Shown here one piece after another: positions 1 to 6,714 of a stretch of DNA of 28,906 nt (within the stretch, counting starts at the first letter, position 1; every line of letters starts with the position of its first letter). Below the pieces are notes generated by a model that did no database searches, had not been told where the DNA came from, and saw only the letters and a list, made by a program, of their open reading frames with translations. Origin of the DNA: a virus; the IMG/VR virus record IMGVR_UViG_3300036770_000508, positions 1 through 28,906 of that record. One strand, 5' to 3'. Made by a program: the position numbers and the translations under genes.

Positions 1-176
1 GGTTGCGTATGCCAGAGGCATCGCGTAACCAATTAGCAAGAATGTTGTTGCAGCGCGGTGAACCCGCAATGGATGAATTGCGCGACATGCGTAAATATAT
101 GGAGCGACGACGATTAGCGCAGGCGCTTGGCAGGCAATCAACTGGCCGCGTTGGCGCAATCACAGCACAGGAGTAA
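1..176 (+). CDS. C-terminal fragment of a phage protein (5' end outside window)
   Basis: An open frame enters from the left edge (first complete codon at base 3) and stops with TAA at 174-176, giving 57 residues. The fragment is hydrophilic and rich in Arg, Met and Gln, with helical character (for example MRKYMERRRLAQALG). It lies just upstream of the tail fibre, whose ribosome-binding site AGGAG (169-173) sits in its last codons. The protein that runs off the right edge of the window (from 27891) is a virion protein that would normally precede the fibre. If the genome is circular or permuted, this piece could be its C-terminus or that of a following gene. An internal ATG at base 9 exists, but no ribosome-binding site is visible before it. 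I cannot assign a function. Confidence 0.6.
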   Translation, partial: LRMPEASRNQLARMLLQRGEPAMDELRDMRKYMERRRLAQALGRQSTGRVGAITAQE

Positions 177-182
177 GCACAG

Positions 183-3100
183 ATGTCTTTTAACGGTTCC
201 GGCACGTTCGTCATCAACTCGGCGGGTCAACCCGTCGTCGCTAACACCGTCATTTCGGCCACGACGTTCAATGCGCTAACGTCTGACCTTGCTAACGGCT
301 TGTCTACCTGTATCACCAAAGATGGGCAGACGACGCCGACCGCCAACATCCCAATGGGCGGGTTCAAGATCACCAACCTTGCTACCGGCACGGCTGCCTC
401 GGACGCGGCTACGGTCGCGCAGATTCAAAGCAACGGCGCTGCTCTTGTTACGGTAACGGGTACGGATACGCTGACGGGTACGCTGACGCCTGCATTGGTC
501 GCCTACGTCACGGGCGCTGTGTACTACTTTGTCGCCCCGGCTACGAACACGGGGGCAGTCACGCTCAACATTGACACCCTCGGCGCTAAAAACGTCACCC
601 GCGATGGCACGACCGCCCTTGTGGCCGGTGACATTGTTTCGGGCGAAATGGTTGCTGTTGTGTATGACGGCACGCGCTTCCAACTAATTAGCCCGGTCAA
701 CAGTTTCACTAACCTCAACGTCTCTGGCACGCTGACAGTAGCCGGTGCAACGACCCTTAACGGCAACCTGCAAGTCGGCAACGCGGCTGCAGATACGGTT
801 AACTTTCAAGCAAGCGGTTGGACGCTGACCAACAACGTCTCGGTCACGGGAACGTGGGCTGACATCGGCACGATTACGACTGCCGACATCAACGGTGGAA
901 CCATTGACGGCACGACCATTGGCGGCGGCACGGCTGCTGCGGGTACGTTTACGACCGTTGGCGCAACGACCGGCAACATCACAACCGTCAACGCAACGAC
1001 CGTAGACGCAACCAACCTTGAAGTAACCAACCTCAAAGCCAAGGACGGTACTGCCGCAGGCTCTATTGCCGACTCTACAGGCGTGGTCACGCTGAACAGC
1101 GTTGTAGCAACCACCGCCGACATCAACGGCGGCACGATTGACGCCACCACTATCGGTGGATCGTCACCCGCTGTGGGTAACTTTACGACCGTCTCGGCTG
1201 CCTCGGCGGTCTTTACGACGGCGACCATTACCACGGTCAATACGACGACTCTTGACCTGACCAACCTTGAAGTCACGAACATCAAGGCTAAAGACGGCAC
1301 GGCGTCCATGACGATTGACGACGCCACGGGCAAGGTCAACGTTACAACGGTTTCTGCCGCCTCCATGAACGCGGCAGTTGCAGCCATCACGACCGGATCG
1401 GTTGCCAACCTCACGGCTACGGCTGCCTCGGTTGCCAGCATGAACGCAGGCGTTGCGTTGCTAACGACTGCCACGGTTACGACGCTAAACGCCTCGGGCG
1501 CATCTATTGCCTCGGCCAACATCGGCAACCTTCAGTTTACGGCTGCCTCTATCGCCTCCATCAACGCGGGCGTGGCGGTTATCAACAACCTGACGGCCAC
1601 AAGTGCCTCGGTAGCCTCTGCCAACGTCGGTGTGGCGCTAATCACCACAGGCACGGTAACAAACCTGACTGCAACAGGTGCCAGCGTAGCGTCGGCTAAC
1701 GTCGGCACGGCGGTCATTACGGGGCTGACGGTTACGGGCGCGTCCATCGCCTCGGTCAACGCAGGTACGGCCACGCTCTCGGGCAACCTCACACTTAACG
1801 GCGGCACCGCCAACGGCGTGCTGTATCTGAACGGCAGCAAGGTGGCGACGAGTGGGAGTGCGTTGGTATTTGACAGTGTTAATTTGGACATTGGCGTTGG
1901 CGGATATTACGGAACGCTTAATGTAAAGCGCTATTCAACTTCTCCGTATTCAACCATCACGATGACCGATCCGGCAGACGCTGCGAATGAAGTCGGCATC
2001 TATCTTCGTTCAACCGGAACAAATCCGGTTGGGCTTTCTTCTGCTGGCGCTCCCATCGCGTTTTATTTAGGCGGCCCCGGAACAACCGAAGGCATGCGCC
2101 TCACCTCCACGGGGTTGGGCATCGGGACGAGTTCGCCGTCGTATCCACTGCAAGTACGTCGCGCAGGTGGTGCAGGATCGCTTGGCGTCAGCATTGATTC
2201 TGTAGGCTCTACCGATAGAACTGTTCAGTACTTCTCCATCCAAGACGATGCTGCGGGAGTTGGCGCGGGTCACGCTTTCTATTACCGCGCAGCAAGCAGT
2301 ACCACCGATACGCTTGGCTTTATGCTTGATGAGGGCGGCAACGTCGGCATCGGGACGAGTTCGCCTAGTGCAAAACTTTCGGTTTCTAGCGGAAACATTT
2401 TTGTTGATAACGCAAACGGCTCTGTCATTGTCAGAAACGCTGATACGACTAATCAGCAGCAGATTCGTTTGCGGATGTCTGGAACGGATGGAATTCTTGA
2501 CACTACCCGTGCGGCAGGCACAGCCACAAATTTGATTTTTGGCACAGAAGGCGTAGAGCGTGCGCGTATTGATTCAAACGGCAACCTCGGCATCGGGACT
2601 AGTTCGCCAGACGGCCCGCTCCAAGTGTCTTTTGCCGATGCTGAAACTTCGCAGTTTAACGCTGGTGCCGCTGTTGCGTACTTAACAAATACAAACACAA
2701 CCAACAACAACTGGGCGCAGATTTTTTGGACAGATTCAGATGGCGGTGCTGCTGCCGCTGCATTTGGCGCGCAATACACAGATCACACAAACGATTATGC
2801 AGCATTGTCGTTCTCTACACGCGGGACTAGCGGACTTGGCGAACGCGCCCGCATCACGAGCGGGGGCTATGGTAAGTTTAGTAATGATGGAACGTACACA
2901 AACAGCGCCGGTTCATATCACGAATTTAGACAAAGTTCGCAAACTGAAGAAGGTATGATTTTGCGAACCACTAACGCAAGTTATAGTGGAAACTCGTTAC
3001 TTGTTGCGGCAGATAGAAACACTACAAACAATTCATTTTACGCTTTTGGGTATTACAACTTCGCGGCTAGTGCATACAAATTACGCATCGCGGATTCTGG

Positions 3101-3461
3101 CGATGTTACCAACACCAACGGCACTTACGGAACCATCTCTGACGCCAAGATGAAAACCGACATTGTGGACGCTGGTTCGCAATGGGCTGACATCAAGGGC
3201 TTGCGCTTCCGTAAGTTCAAGATGAAGGACGATCCGGCTGGCTTGACGCAGTTGGGTGTTGTCGCACAGGAAGTGGAACAGGTTTCGCCGGGATTGGTTG
3301 ACGAACACACCGATCGCGATGCAGAGGGCAACGATCTTGGCACTACCACGAAGTCGGTCAAGACTTCCGTGCTACTGATGAAAGCCGCCGTCGCCCTGCA
3401 AGAAGCAATGGCGCGTATTGAGAAACTTGAAGCCGAAGTTGCGGCACTTAAAGGAGTTTAA
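183..3461 (+). CDS. Tail fibre / receptor-binding protein with C-terminal peptidase S74 intramolecular chaperone
   Basis: A 1092-residue fibre. The N-terminal third (about residues 1-220) probably attaches the fibre to the tail. Residues about 230-540 are a Thr/Ala/Ser/Asn-rich repeat region of likely beta-solenoid type. Residues about 640-820 carry three GIGTSSP motifs, which are common in S74 fibres. The C-terminus is a peptidase S74 chaperone with the signature SDAKMKTDI starting at Ser986. In this family that Ser, with the nearby Lys, cleaves the chain just before itself after trimerisation, so a 107-residue chaperone would be released. The last 30 residues form a heptad coiled coil (ARIEKLEAEVAALKG). 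The start is set by AGGAG nine bases upstream of ATG 183. Bases about 1860-3120 look more AT-rich than both flanks, suggesting exchange of the receptor-binding module. The S74 assignment is strong; the receptor is unknown. Confidence 0.92.
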   Translation: MSFNGSGTFVINSAGQPVVANTVISATTFNALTSDLANGLSTCITKDGQTTPTANIPMGGFKITNLATGTAASDAATVAQIQSNGAALVTVTGTDTLTGTLTPALVAYVTGAVYYFVAPATNTGAVTLNIDTLGAKNVTRDGTTALVAGDIVSGEMVAVVYDGTRFQLISPVNSFTNLNVSGTLTVAGATTLNGNLQVGNAAADTVNFQASGWTLTNNVSVTGTWADIGTITTADINGGTIDGTTIGGGTAAAGTFTTVGATTGNITTVNATTVDATNLEVTNLKAKDGTAAGSIADSTGVVTLNSVVATTADINGGTIDATTIGGSSPAVGNFTTVSAASAVFTTATITTVNTTTLDLTNLEVTNIKAKDGTASMTIDDATGKVNVTTVSAASMNAAVAAITTGSVANLTATAASVASMNAGVALLTTATVTTLNASGASIASANIGNLQFTAASIASINAGVAVINNLTATSASVASANVGVALITTGTVTNLTATGASVASANVGTAVITGLTVTGASIASVNAGTATLSGNLTLNGGTANGVLYLNGSKVATSGSALVFDSVNLDIGVGGYYGTLNVKRYSTSPYSTITMTDPADAANEVGIYLRSTGTNPVGLSSAGAPIAFYLGGPGTTEGMRLTSTGLGIGTSSPSYPLQVRRAGGAGSLGVSIDSVGSTDRTVQYFSIQDDAAGVGAGHAFYYRAASSTTDTLGFMLDEGGNVGIGTSSPSAKLSVSSGNIFVDNANGSVIVRNADTTNQQQIRLRMSGTDGILDTTRAAGTATNLIFGTEGVERARIDSNGNLGIGTSSPDGPLQVSFADAETSQFNAGAAVAYLTNTNTTNNNWAQIFWTDSDGGAAAAAFGAQYTDHTNDYAALSFSTRGTSGLGERARITSGGYGKFSNDGTYTNSAGSYHEFRQSSQTEEGMILRTTNASYSGNSLLVAADRNTTNNSFYAFGYYNFAASAYKLRIADSGDVTNTNGTYGTISDAKMKTDIVDAGSQWADIKGLRFRKFKMKDDPAGLTQLGVVAQEVEQVSPGLVDEHTDRDAEGNDLGTTTKSVKTSVLLMKAAVALQEAMARIEKLEAEVAALKGV
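879..1350 (+). repeat. About 80-codon tandem duplication inside the tail fibre
   Basis: Two adjacent blocks of about 80 codons encode related sequence. Both begin TTADINGGTID (GCCGACATCAACGG at 882-895 and again at 1116-1129). Both contain TNLEVTN followed by KAKDGTA (ACCAACCTTGAAGT at 1011-1024 and 1260-1273). The first pair of markers is 234 bases apart and the second 249, so the second copy carries a 5-codon insertion. This is an in-frame internal duplication that has since diverged. Confidence 0.8.
1425..1754 (+). repeat. AS(V/I)AS repeat array in the tail fibre
   Basis: The motif AS(V/I)AS recurs at residues 415, 440, 455, 475, 500 and 520, each time followed by an (A/V/I/M)N(A/V/I)G-type turn and a Thr-rich strand. 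The spacings are 25, 15, 20, 25 and 20 residues, all multiples of five. This fits a beta-solenoid or triple beta-helix shaft in which strands are gained or lost as five-residue units. The structural reading is inference; the repeats and spacings are read directly. Confidence 0.75.
2118..2608 (+). repeat. Three dispersed copies of a 20-bp GIGTSSP-encoding repeat
   Basis: The 20-bp sequence GGCATCGGGACGAGTTCGCC occurs at 2118-2137 and 2346-2365, and with one mismatch at 2589-2608. Each encodes GIGTSSP and marks the start of a similar domain. Near-identity at DNA level in a region where the rest has diverged could allow homologous shuffling of the intervening segments. Confidence 0.85.
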
Positions 3462-3463
3462 TA

Positions 3464-3790
3464 ATGGCTACCGTAATTAATTGGTCGGTGTCCCAGATGG
3501 ATTGTCTCCCGCAAACAGCCGAAGGCGCGGATTACGTCATCTGTTGCCATTGGCAGTGCAACGGCGTAGACGGCGACTACAGCGGCAGCGTCTATAGCAC
3601 CTGCTCGTTTGCCGTGGTGCAGGGCGAGACTTTCACGCCGTATGACCAACTGACGCAGGATCAAGTCCTCGGTTGGGTCTGGGCGAATGGCGTGGATAAG
3701 GCGGCAACCGAGGCTGCGGTAGAGCAGCAGATTGCTAACCAAATCAACCCGCCCATCGTTTCACCGCCGCTCCCGTGGGTGACGCCGTGA
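3464..3790 (+). CDS. Conserved phage protein downstream of the tail fibre (DUF7936-like)
   Basis: A 108-residue protein beginning two bases after the fibre stop, preceded by AAGGAG at 3451-3456. It resembles a family common directly behind phage tail fibres: an N-terminal NWSVSQMDC strand, a central HWQCNGVDGDYSGSVY hairpin, a helix with the pattern FTPYDQLTQDQVLGWV, and a Pro-rich end (PPIVSPPLPW). The DUF7936 name is from memory and unverified. The position suggests a part in fibre assembly or tail decoration, but no enzymatic motif is seen. Four Cys residues (C14, C27, C28, C32) lie in the N-terminal third. Confidence 0.8.
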   Translation: MATVINWSVSQMDCLPQTAEGADYVICCHWQCNGVDGDYSGSVYSTCSFAVVQGETFTPYDQLTQDQVLGWVWANGVDKAATEAAVEQQIANQINPPIVSPPLPWVTP

Positions 3791-3945
3791 ACGAGATTGA
3801 CCTAAAGGTAACGCTGGAGGAGGCGGTAGGTATCGTCAACCTCCTTGGCAGCCTGCCTACCGCGCAGGGCGCACACCCGTTGTGGCTCAAACTAAAGGCG
3901 CAAGTAGAACCGTTAATCCCCAAGCCGGATGAAGTACAGCAATGA
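3787..3945 (+). CDS. Small conserved phage protein, 52 residues
   Basis: The GTG start at 3787 overlaps the preceding stop as GTGA, typical of translational coupling. The protein (N-terminus MNEIDLKVTLEEAVGIVNLL) has one amphipathic helix, a short loop and a second helix (WLKLKAQVEPL). Proteins of this size and pattern are often found between fibre and lysis genes in podoviruses, but their function is unknown. The stop overlaps the next ATG (ATGA), so the gene sits in an unbroken coupled series. No membrane segment or catalytic motif is seen. Confidence 0.7.
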   Translation: MNEIDLKVTLEEAVGIVNLLGSLPTAQGAHPLWLKLKAQVEPLIPKPDEVQQ

Positions 3946-4136
3946 CCACGATCCAAGAACTAGAGGTCACCGTGACAAGCCACATTGACGTTTGTGCAGT
4001 ACGTTATGAGGCTATCCACGCCCGACTTAAACGCCTTGAGCAACTTATGTTGAAGGTAGGCGGCGCAATCATTTTGATTCTGCTGGGTGCGCTTGGCAGC
4101 ATGGCGTTGCTACTCCTTGAGGCTGTGCAAAAGTGA
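3942..4136 (+). CDS. Small membrane protein of the lysis cassette (XhlA-like holin accessory candidate)
   Basis: A 64-residue protein. Residues about 1-36 form a polar, heptad-like helix (ARLKRLEQLML). Residues about 38-60 are a single strongly hydrophobic transmembrane segment rich in Gly, Ile and Leu, followed by a short polar end. This layout resembles XhlA-type haemolysin or holin-associated proteins. It overlaps the gene before it by ATGA and the holin after it by four bases, which ties it to lysis. It could be a pinholin, an antiholin or a spanin-like piece; sequence alone does not decide. Confidence 0.6.
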   Translation: MTTIQELEVTVTSHIDVCAVRYEAIHARLKRLEQLMLKVGGAIILILLGALGSMALLLLEAVQK

Positions 4137-4600
4137 TAGAAACCCTACTCGGCGGTGTGTTTGGCGGGTTGCTGCGATTGGCTCCCGAGGCGCTCAAGTT
4201 CCTTGACCAAAAGAACGAGCGTAAACACGAACTAGCCATGCTAGACGCCGAGATGCGGTTTGCCCAAGTCAAGGGCGAAATCGCTATGCGCCAAACTGAA
4301 GCCCAAATGACAATGGCTGAAGTGGAGGCAATGGGCGAGGCGTTCAAAGAGCAGAGCGTTACCGCAAAAGCCGCTGGCAAAGTGGTGGCGGCTATATCGG
4401 CTCTTGTTAGACCATTTGTCACTTACTTGTTTGTCATCGCTTACGCTGCCGTCAAAATTGCTGCGTTTCTTATTGCGCTTGAACAAAACGGCGACTGGAA
4501 AGCCGTTCTAACAACGATGTGGGGCGCTGATGACATGGCCGTGCTTAACATGATCCTGTCGTTCTGGTTTGTCGGCAGAGTCTATGAGCGCACTAGATGA
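4133..4600 (+). CDS. Holin, GTA-type three-transmembrane family
   Basis: A 155-residue protein. The start is Gly-rich and hydrophobic (LLGGVFGGLLRLAPEALKFL). A charged helical region with repeated Glu, Met and Gln follows (residues about 26-85). Then come two hydrophobic segments, at about 95-118 and 135-150. The pattern LxGGxxGGxxRLxPExLKxxDxKxERxHELAM is typical of the 'holin of 3TMs, gene transfer agent' family found in proteobacterial phages and GTAs. Its role would be to permeabilise the inner membrane at lysis so the cytoplasmic lysozyme can escape. It lies between a small membrane protein and the endolysin and overlaps both. Confidence 0.78.
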   Translation: MIETLLGGVFGGLLRLAPEALKFLDQKNERKHELAMLDAEMRFAQVKGEIAMRQTEAQMTMAEVEAMGEAFKEQSVTAKAAGKVVAAISALVRPFVTYLFVIAYAAVKIAAFLIALEQNGDWKAVLTTMWGADDMAVLNMILSFWFVGRVYERTR

Positions 4601-5042
4601 GGCTATCGGCATTGCCGCCGAACTATGCAGGCATTTTGAGGGGTTCCGCAGTAAGCCGTATATTTGCCCTGCCGGATACCCCACGATAGGTTACGGCACG
4701 GTTTGGAAGCCTGACGGTACGCGGGTCACGATGGACGACGCGCCGATCAGCAAAGCACAGGCTGAAGAATGGCTGTTATCGGAACTGCGAACCAACTACG
4801 CCGCTGGCGTACTACGCGCATCACCGCGGCTTATAAGCAATCCTAGGACATTAGCGGCGATAATTGACTTTGCCTACAACCTAGGCGTGGCGCGATACCG
4901 TGCCTCTACGCTGCGCCGTAAAGTAAACCAACAAGATTGGGAGGCGGTCAAAGTGCAGTTGATGCGGTGGACGCGAGGCGGGGGGAAAGTTCTGCCGGGG
5001 TTAGTACGTCGTCGCAAAGCCGAAGTCGCGTTGATTGGCTGA
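4584..5042 (+). CDS. Endolysin: lysozyme, glycoside hydrolase family 24
   Basis: A 152-residue phage-type lysozyme that hydrolyses the beta-1,4 bond between N-acetylmuramic acid and N-acetylglucosamine. The catalytic pattern E-x8-C/D-x5-T is present as Glu19, Cys28 and Thr34 within HFEGFR and CPAGYPTIGYGT. The Cys variant of the middle position is known in the family. A conserved helix (IIDFAYNLG) and a C-terminal GLVRRRKAE match R21/P22-type lysozymes. There is no signal peptide or SAR segment, so export must depend on the holin. I chose ATG 4584 because a TTG at 4569 adds only five residues with no supporting site. It overlaps the holin by 17 bases. Its stop codon and last codons overlap the 3' end of a tRNA on the other strand. 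No spanin gene was recognised. Confidence 0.9.
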   Translation: MSALDEAIGIAAELCRHFEGFRSKPYICPAGYPTIGYGTVWKPDGTRVTMDDAPISKAQAEEWLLSELRTNYAAGVLRASPRLISNPRTLAAIIDFAYNLGVARYRASTLRRKVNQQDWEAVKVQLMRWTRGGGKVLPGLVRRRKAEVALIG

Positions 5043-5109
5043 AGGGGCTGGGATTGAACCAACATTCACGGAGTCAAAGTCCGTTGTCCTACCGTTAGAC
5101 GACCCTTCA
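5036..5109 (-). tRNA. tRNA-Gln (anticodon UUG) with encoded CCA
   Basis: On the minus strand a complete 74-nt cloverleaf can be drawn. The acceptor TGAAGGG pairs with CCCTTCA (7 bp, with the U1-A72 pair typical of tRNA-Gln). The D arm is GTC/GAC. The anticodon stem ACGGA/TCCGT holds the loop CTTTGAC, so the anticodon is TTG and reads CAA and CAG. The T arm is GTTGG/CCAGC with loop TTCAATC. The discriminator base is G73, as expected for Gln, and CCA is encoded (5038-5036). It ends the leftward operon and is probably cut from that transcript. Its first three bases are the stop codon of the gene before it, and its last seven overlap the end of the convergent endolysin gene. Confidence 0.95.
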
Positions 5110-5307
5110 GCGGCGTAAGTATTCTAACTCGGCGCGTAGCGTCTTTATCTCCATCTCTAGCACCATCGCATCATCGGCTAACCCGGCTCGGCGCATCGCC
5201 ACAAACGCATTGGCTACCCGATCCCCTTGGCGCTGCCCAAACGCCCACGGTGCGCGTTCCATTTCTTCCTTCCACGCACCCGGCGGGCTAACGTCGTCTT
5301 TCACCAT
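5107..5307 (-). CDS. Small helical protein, last gene of the leftward operon
   Basis: A 66-residue hydrophilic protein. The N-terminal half carries WKEEMERAPWAFGQRQGDR; the C-terminal half is a helix with a coiled-coil-like pattern (MEIKTLRAELEYLRR). A strong ribosome-binding site GGAGGG lies eight bases before the ATG. The start overlaps the stop of the 37-residue gene upstream (ATGGTGA). The stop TGA is also the first three bases of the tRNA. I do not recognise the family. A small multimerising or protein-binding role is possible but not shown. Confidence 0.7.
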   Translation of the reverse strand: MVKDDVSPPGAWKEEMERAPWAFGQRQGDRVANAFVAMRRAGLADDAMVLEMEIKTLRAELEYLRR

Positions 5308-5414
5308 ATATCTCGCCCTCCACGCGCACAGCGCCAGTTAGGGGCTGGCACAGAACGCCATTCGCGGTCACGGTTAGTCTGCAATCGTCGCCATAGGTCA
5401 ATGATCCATCTCAC
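5301..5414 (-). CDS. Very small basic protein, 37 residues
   Basis: A GTG start at 5414 overlaps the upstream stop as GTGA and has GGAGG seven bases before it. The frame stops at 5301, overlapping the next start. The peptide is rich in Arg and Trp (MRWIIDLWRRLQTNRDREW at its N-terminus) and ends in GGRDIW. The coupled start, the strong ribosome-binding site and exact tiling between two genes argue that it is translated. Function unknown; the Arg/Trp content could suit nucleic acid or membrane contact. The frame is open further upstream, but that part lies inside the previous gene and is probably not used. Confidence 0.65.
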   Translation of the reverse strand: MRWIIDLWRRLQTNRDREWRSVPAPNWRCARGGRDIW

Positions 5415-5962
5415 GGTAGTGCCTCCACGCTGTAGGAGACTGACGGAGATTTCCAATCCCTCGGAACATCCCCGCCAATCCATGACGGGTCTACCCACAA
5501 CAGCCTGTTGTTGGGGTACGCAATCCATTGCCCGCCGTCTAACGCGATAATGTGATGGTCTTTGCTCTGATCGCTCACCTCTGCCCAGCCACCATTAGCC
5601 CAGAATACGGTAAAAAGATACACGCCCGGTCGTTTCACGCCGTCGCGTCCAATTCCCTGCACGCGGTGATTACGCAAAAACTGCACCTCGCGCACCTCGC
5701 AGAACCGGCTAAAGGAATCCCACCAGCACGCAATCTGAAGGCTTATAGGGTCACATGGCTTGCTGCATAGGGCATGGATAGGGATACGCGCCCATTGCGC
5801 CCCTTGCGCCGTCATAATCTGAAACATAGGTACGCGCATAGGTTCGGCGCGAAAGCCAAAAACGGTACATTCGGTGAATTCGCCGTGACCTTTCTGCTGG
5901 TCGTGTAAAAACTCATTACGAACGTAAGCGGTTGTGTACGGCGTATCTACCCAAAAACTCAT
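5411..5962 (-). CDS. Conserved phage hypothetical protein, 183 residues
   Basis: The ATG start at 5962 overlaps the preceding stop as ATGA, with GAGGGG five bases before it. The protein is rich in Trp and aromatic residues and looks mainly beta (FRAEPMRVPMFQIMTAQG; VYLFTVFWANGG; WIAYPNNRLLWVDPSW). It includes a Cys/His stretch (HALCSKPCDPISLQIACWW). No signal peptide, Walker box or nuclease motif is visible. Proteins with this general look occur in early operons of environmental podoviruses, but I know no function. Its place among recombination genes suggests early expression. Confidence 0.75.
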   Translation of the reverse strand: MSFWVDTPYTTAYVRNEFLHDQQKGHGEFTECTVFGFRAEPMRVPMFQIMTAQGAQWARIPIHALCSKPCDPISLQIACWWDSFSRFCEVREVQFLRNHRVQGIGRDGVKRPGVYLFTVFWANGGWAEVSDQSKDHHIIALDGGQWIAYPNNRLLWVDPSWIGGDVPRDWKSPSVSYSVEALP

Positions 5963-6246
5963 ACCAGCCCCTCTTTTTCTAATTGCACAATAGTTCTCGC
6001 CATGCCGTCGTAATGGGCTAGGCGTAGTTCGTCGCGTGACAGCCCGCTTTTATGTGTTCTGCCGTCTATTTCGTCGTGGCAAGCGTTACACGCCCACGCT
6101 CCAAGCAGATCGGGTGATTTCATGCCCATGCCGCTAATGCCCGCTAAACGGATATGCGCTAACACGACGGTTTCGCTGTTGAAATTGCATACGCCGGGTA
6201 TGCGTACGGTACAGCCGCGTCCCTTTGCCTCTTTGCGCAGGCTCAC
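5959..6246 (-). CDS. Putative nuclease, DUF1364 / YbcO family
   Basis: A 95-residue protein with a GTG start at 6246 (GTGA overlap with the upstream stop). It matches the DUF1364 pattern: LRKEAKGRGCTVRIPGVCN at the start, HIRLAGISGMG, then LLGAWACNACHDEIDGR. The Cys and His residues (C12, C20, H31, C53, C56, H57, H65) fit a zinc-bound HNH/beta-beta-alpha metal nuclease, as proposed for E. coli prophage YbcO. It may cut branched or specific DNA during phage recombination, as lambda ninR genes do. It lies two genes after the NinB-like gene, which supports that setting. Direct nuclease activity is inferred from the family. Confidence 0.82.
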   Translation of the reverse strand: MSLRKEAKGRGCTVRIPGVCNFNSETVVLAHIRLAGISGMGMKSPDLLGAWACNACHDEIDGRTHKSGLSRDELRLAHYDGMARTIVQLEKEGLV

Positions 6247-6317
6247 CGCAGCACCAACAGCATAAATGCCATGCCCATGATTAGCCCTAACAAGTAGGCT
6301 GTGTCTGGTTCAACCAT
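6243..6317 (-). CDS. 24-residue membrane micropeptide
   Basis: A tiny frame that exactly fills the gap between the NinB-like gene and the DUF1364 gene. Its ATG at 6317 overlaps the upstream stop (ATGGTTGA) and its stop overlaps the next GTG (GTGA). GGAG lies seven bases before the ATG. After MVEPDTAY the peptide is almost entirely hydrophobic (Leu, Ile, Met, Gly, Phe) and ends in Arg, so it is a single short transmembrane segment. Translation is well supported by coupling and the ribosome-binding site. Function is unknown; phage membrane micropeptides can act on host envelope or defence proteins. Confidence 0.6.
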   Translation of the reverse strand: MVEPDTAYLLGLIMGMAFMLLVLR

Positions 6318-6714
6318 ATACAGGCTCCGGTATCACAATGCCCATGTATTCACAGCGAATCTCTAAAAACATCAAATACTCGCTGAATTCTTGTTTGGTT
6401 AATTTGCTAGATCGTTTGAGCGGGCGCATACGTTTGCGTCCAAACCCTTCTAGCGTTTCCCAACCAAAGCACTCCCCAAGAAAGTATTCGTGCAGGTCGT
6501 CGCGTGTCCATCCTGCCAACGCCTCACCGCCGCCCTCTAGAATCGCTGGGTATGCCACGCCCCACAAAAAGCGGTTCTGTTGATCGGTGCGCGGCTTGCG
6601 CCATTCCAACACCTCTATGCACCACGCACGGTCGGGAGATAACCCCTGCACCATACGCGCAGCCGCCGCGGCTAACTGCTCGGGCGTCGTGCCTTTAGGG
6701 AATATGCGCTTCAC
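6310..6714 (-). CDS. NinB-like recombination protein
   Basis: A 134-residue protein using GTG at 6714, preceded by AAGGAG with a seven-base gap. The frame extends further upstream, but that part lies inside the glycosyltransferase gene and lacks a site. The core matches lambda NinB-type proteins: a helical N-terminus (PEQLAAAAARMVQGLSPDR), a strand ending in WRKPRTDQQNRFLWG, then a long helix and KLTKQEFSEYLMFLE. NinB (Orf family) binds single-stranded DNA and helps load recombinases, partly replacing RecFOR. Here it shares an operon with ERF and an SSB-like gene, which fits that role. It overlaps the gene before it by 20 bases. Confidence 0.8.
   Translation of the reverse strand: MKRIFPKGTTPEQLAAAAARMVQGLSPDRAWCIEVLEWRKPRTDQQNRFLWGVAYPAILEGGGEALAGWTRDDLHEYFLGECFGWETLEGFGRKRMRPLKRSSKLTKQEFSEYLMFLEIRCEYMGIVIPEPVYG

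Noticed and set aside
806-1528. Open frame of 240 codons on the minus strand in the tail fibre repeats
   Set aside because: It is Val/Ala/Thr-only low complexity, produced by the repeats of the fibre on the other strand.
1116-1780. CRISPR-like array suggested by regular repeats
   Set aside because: The repeats are degenerate, in frame and coding; there are no uniform repeats with unique spacers and no cas genes.
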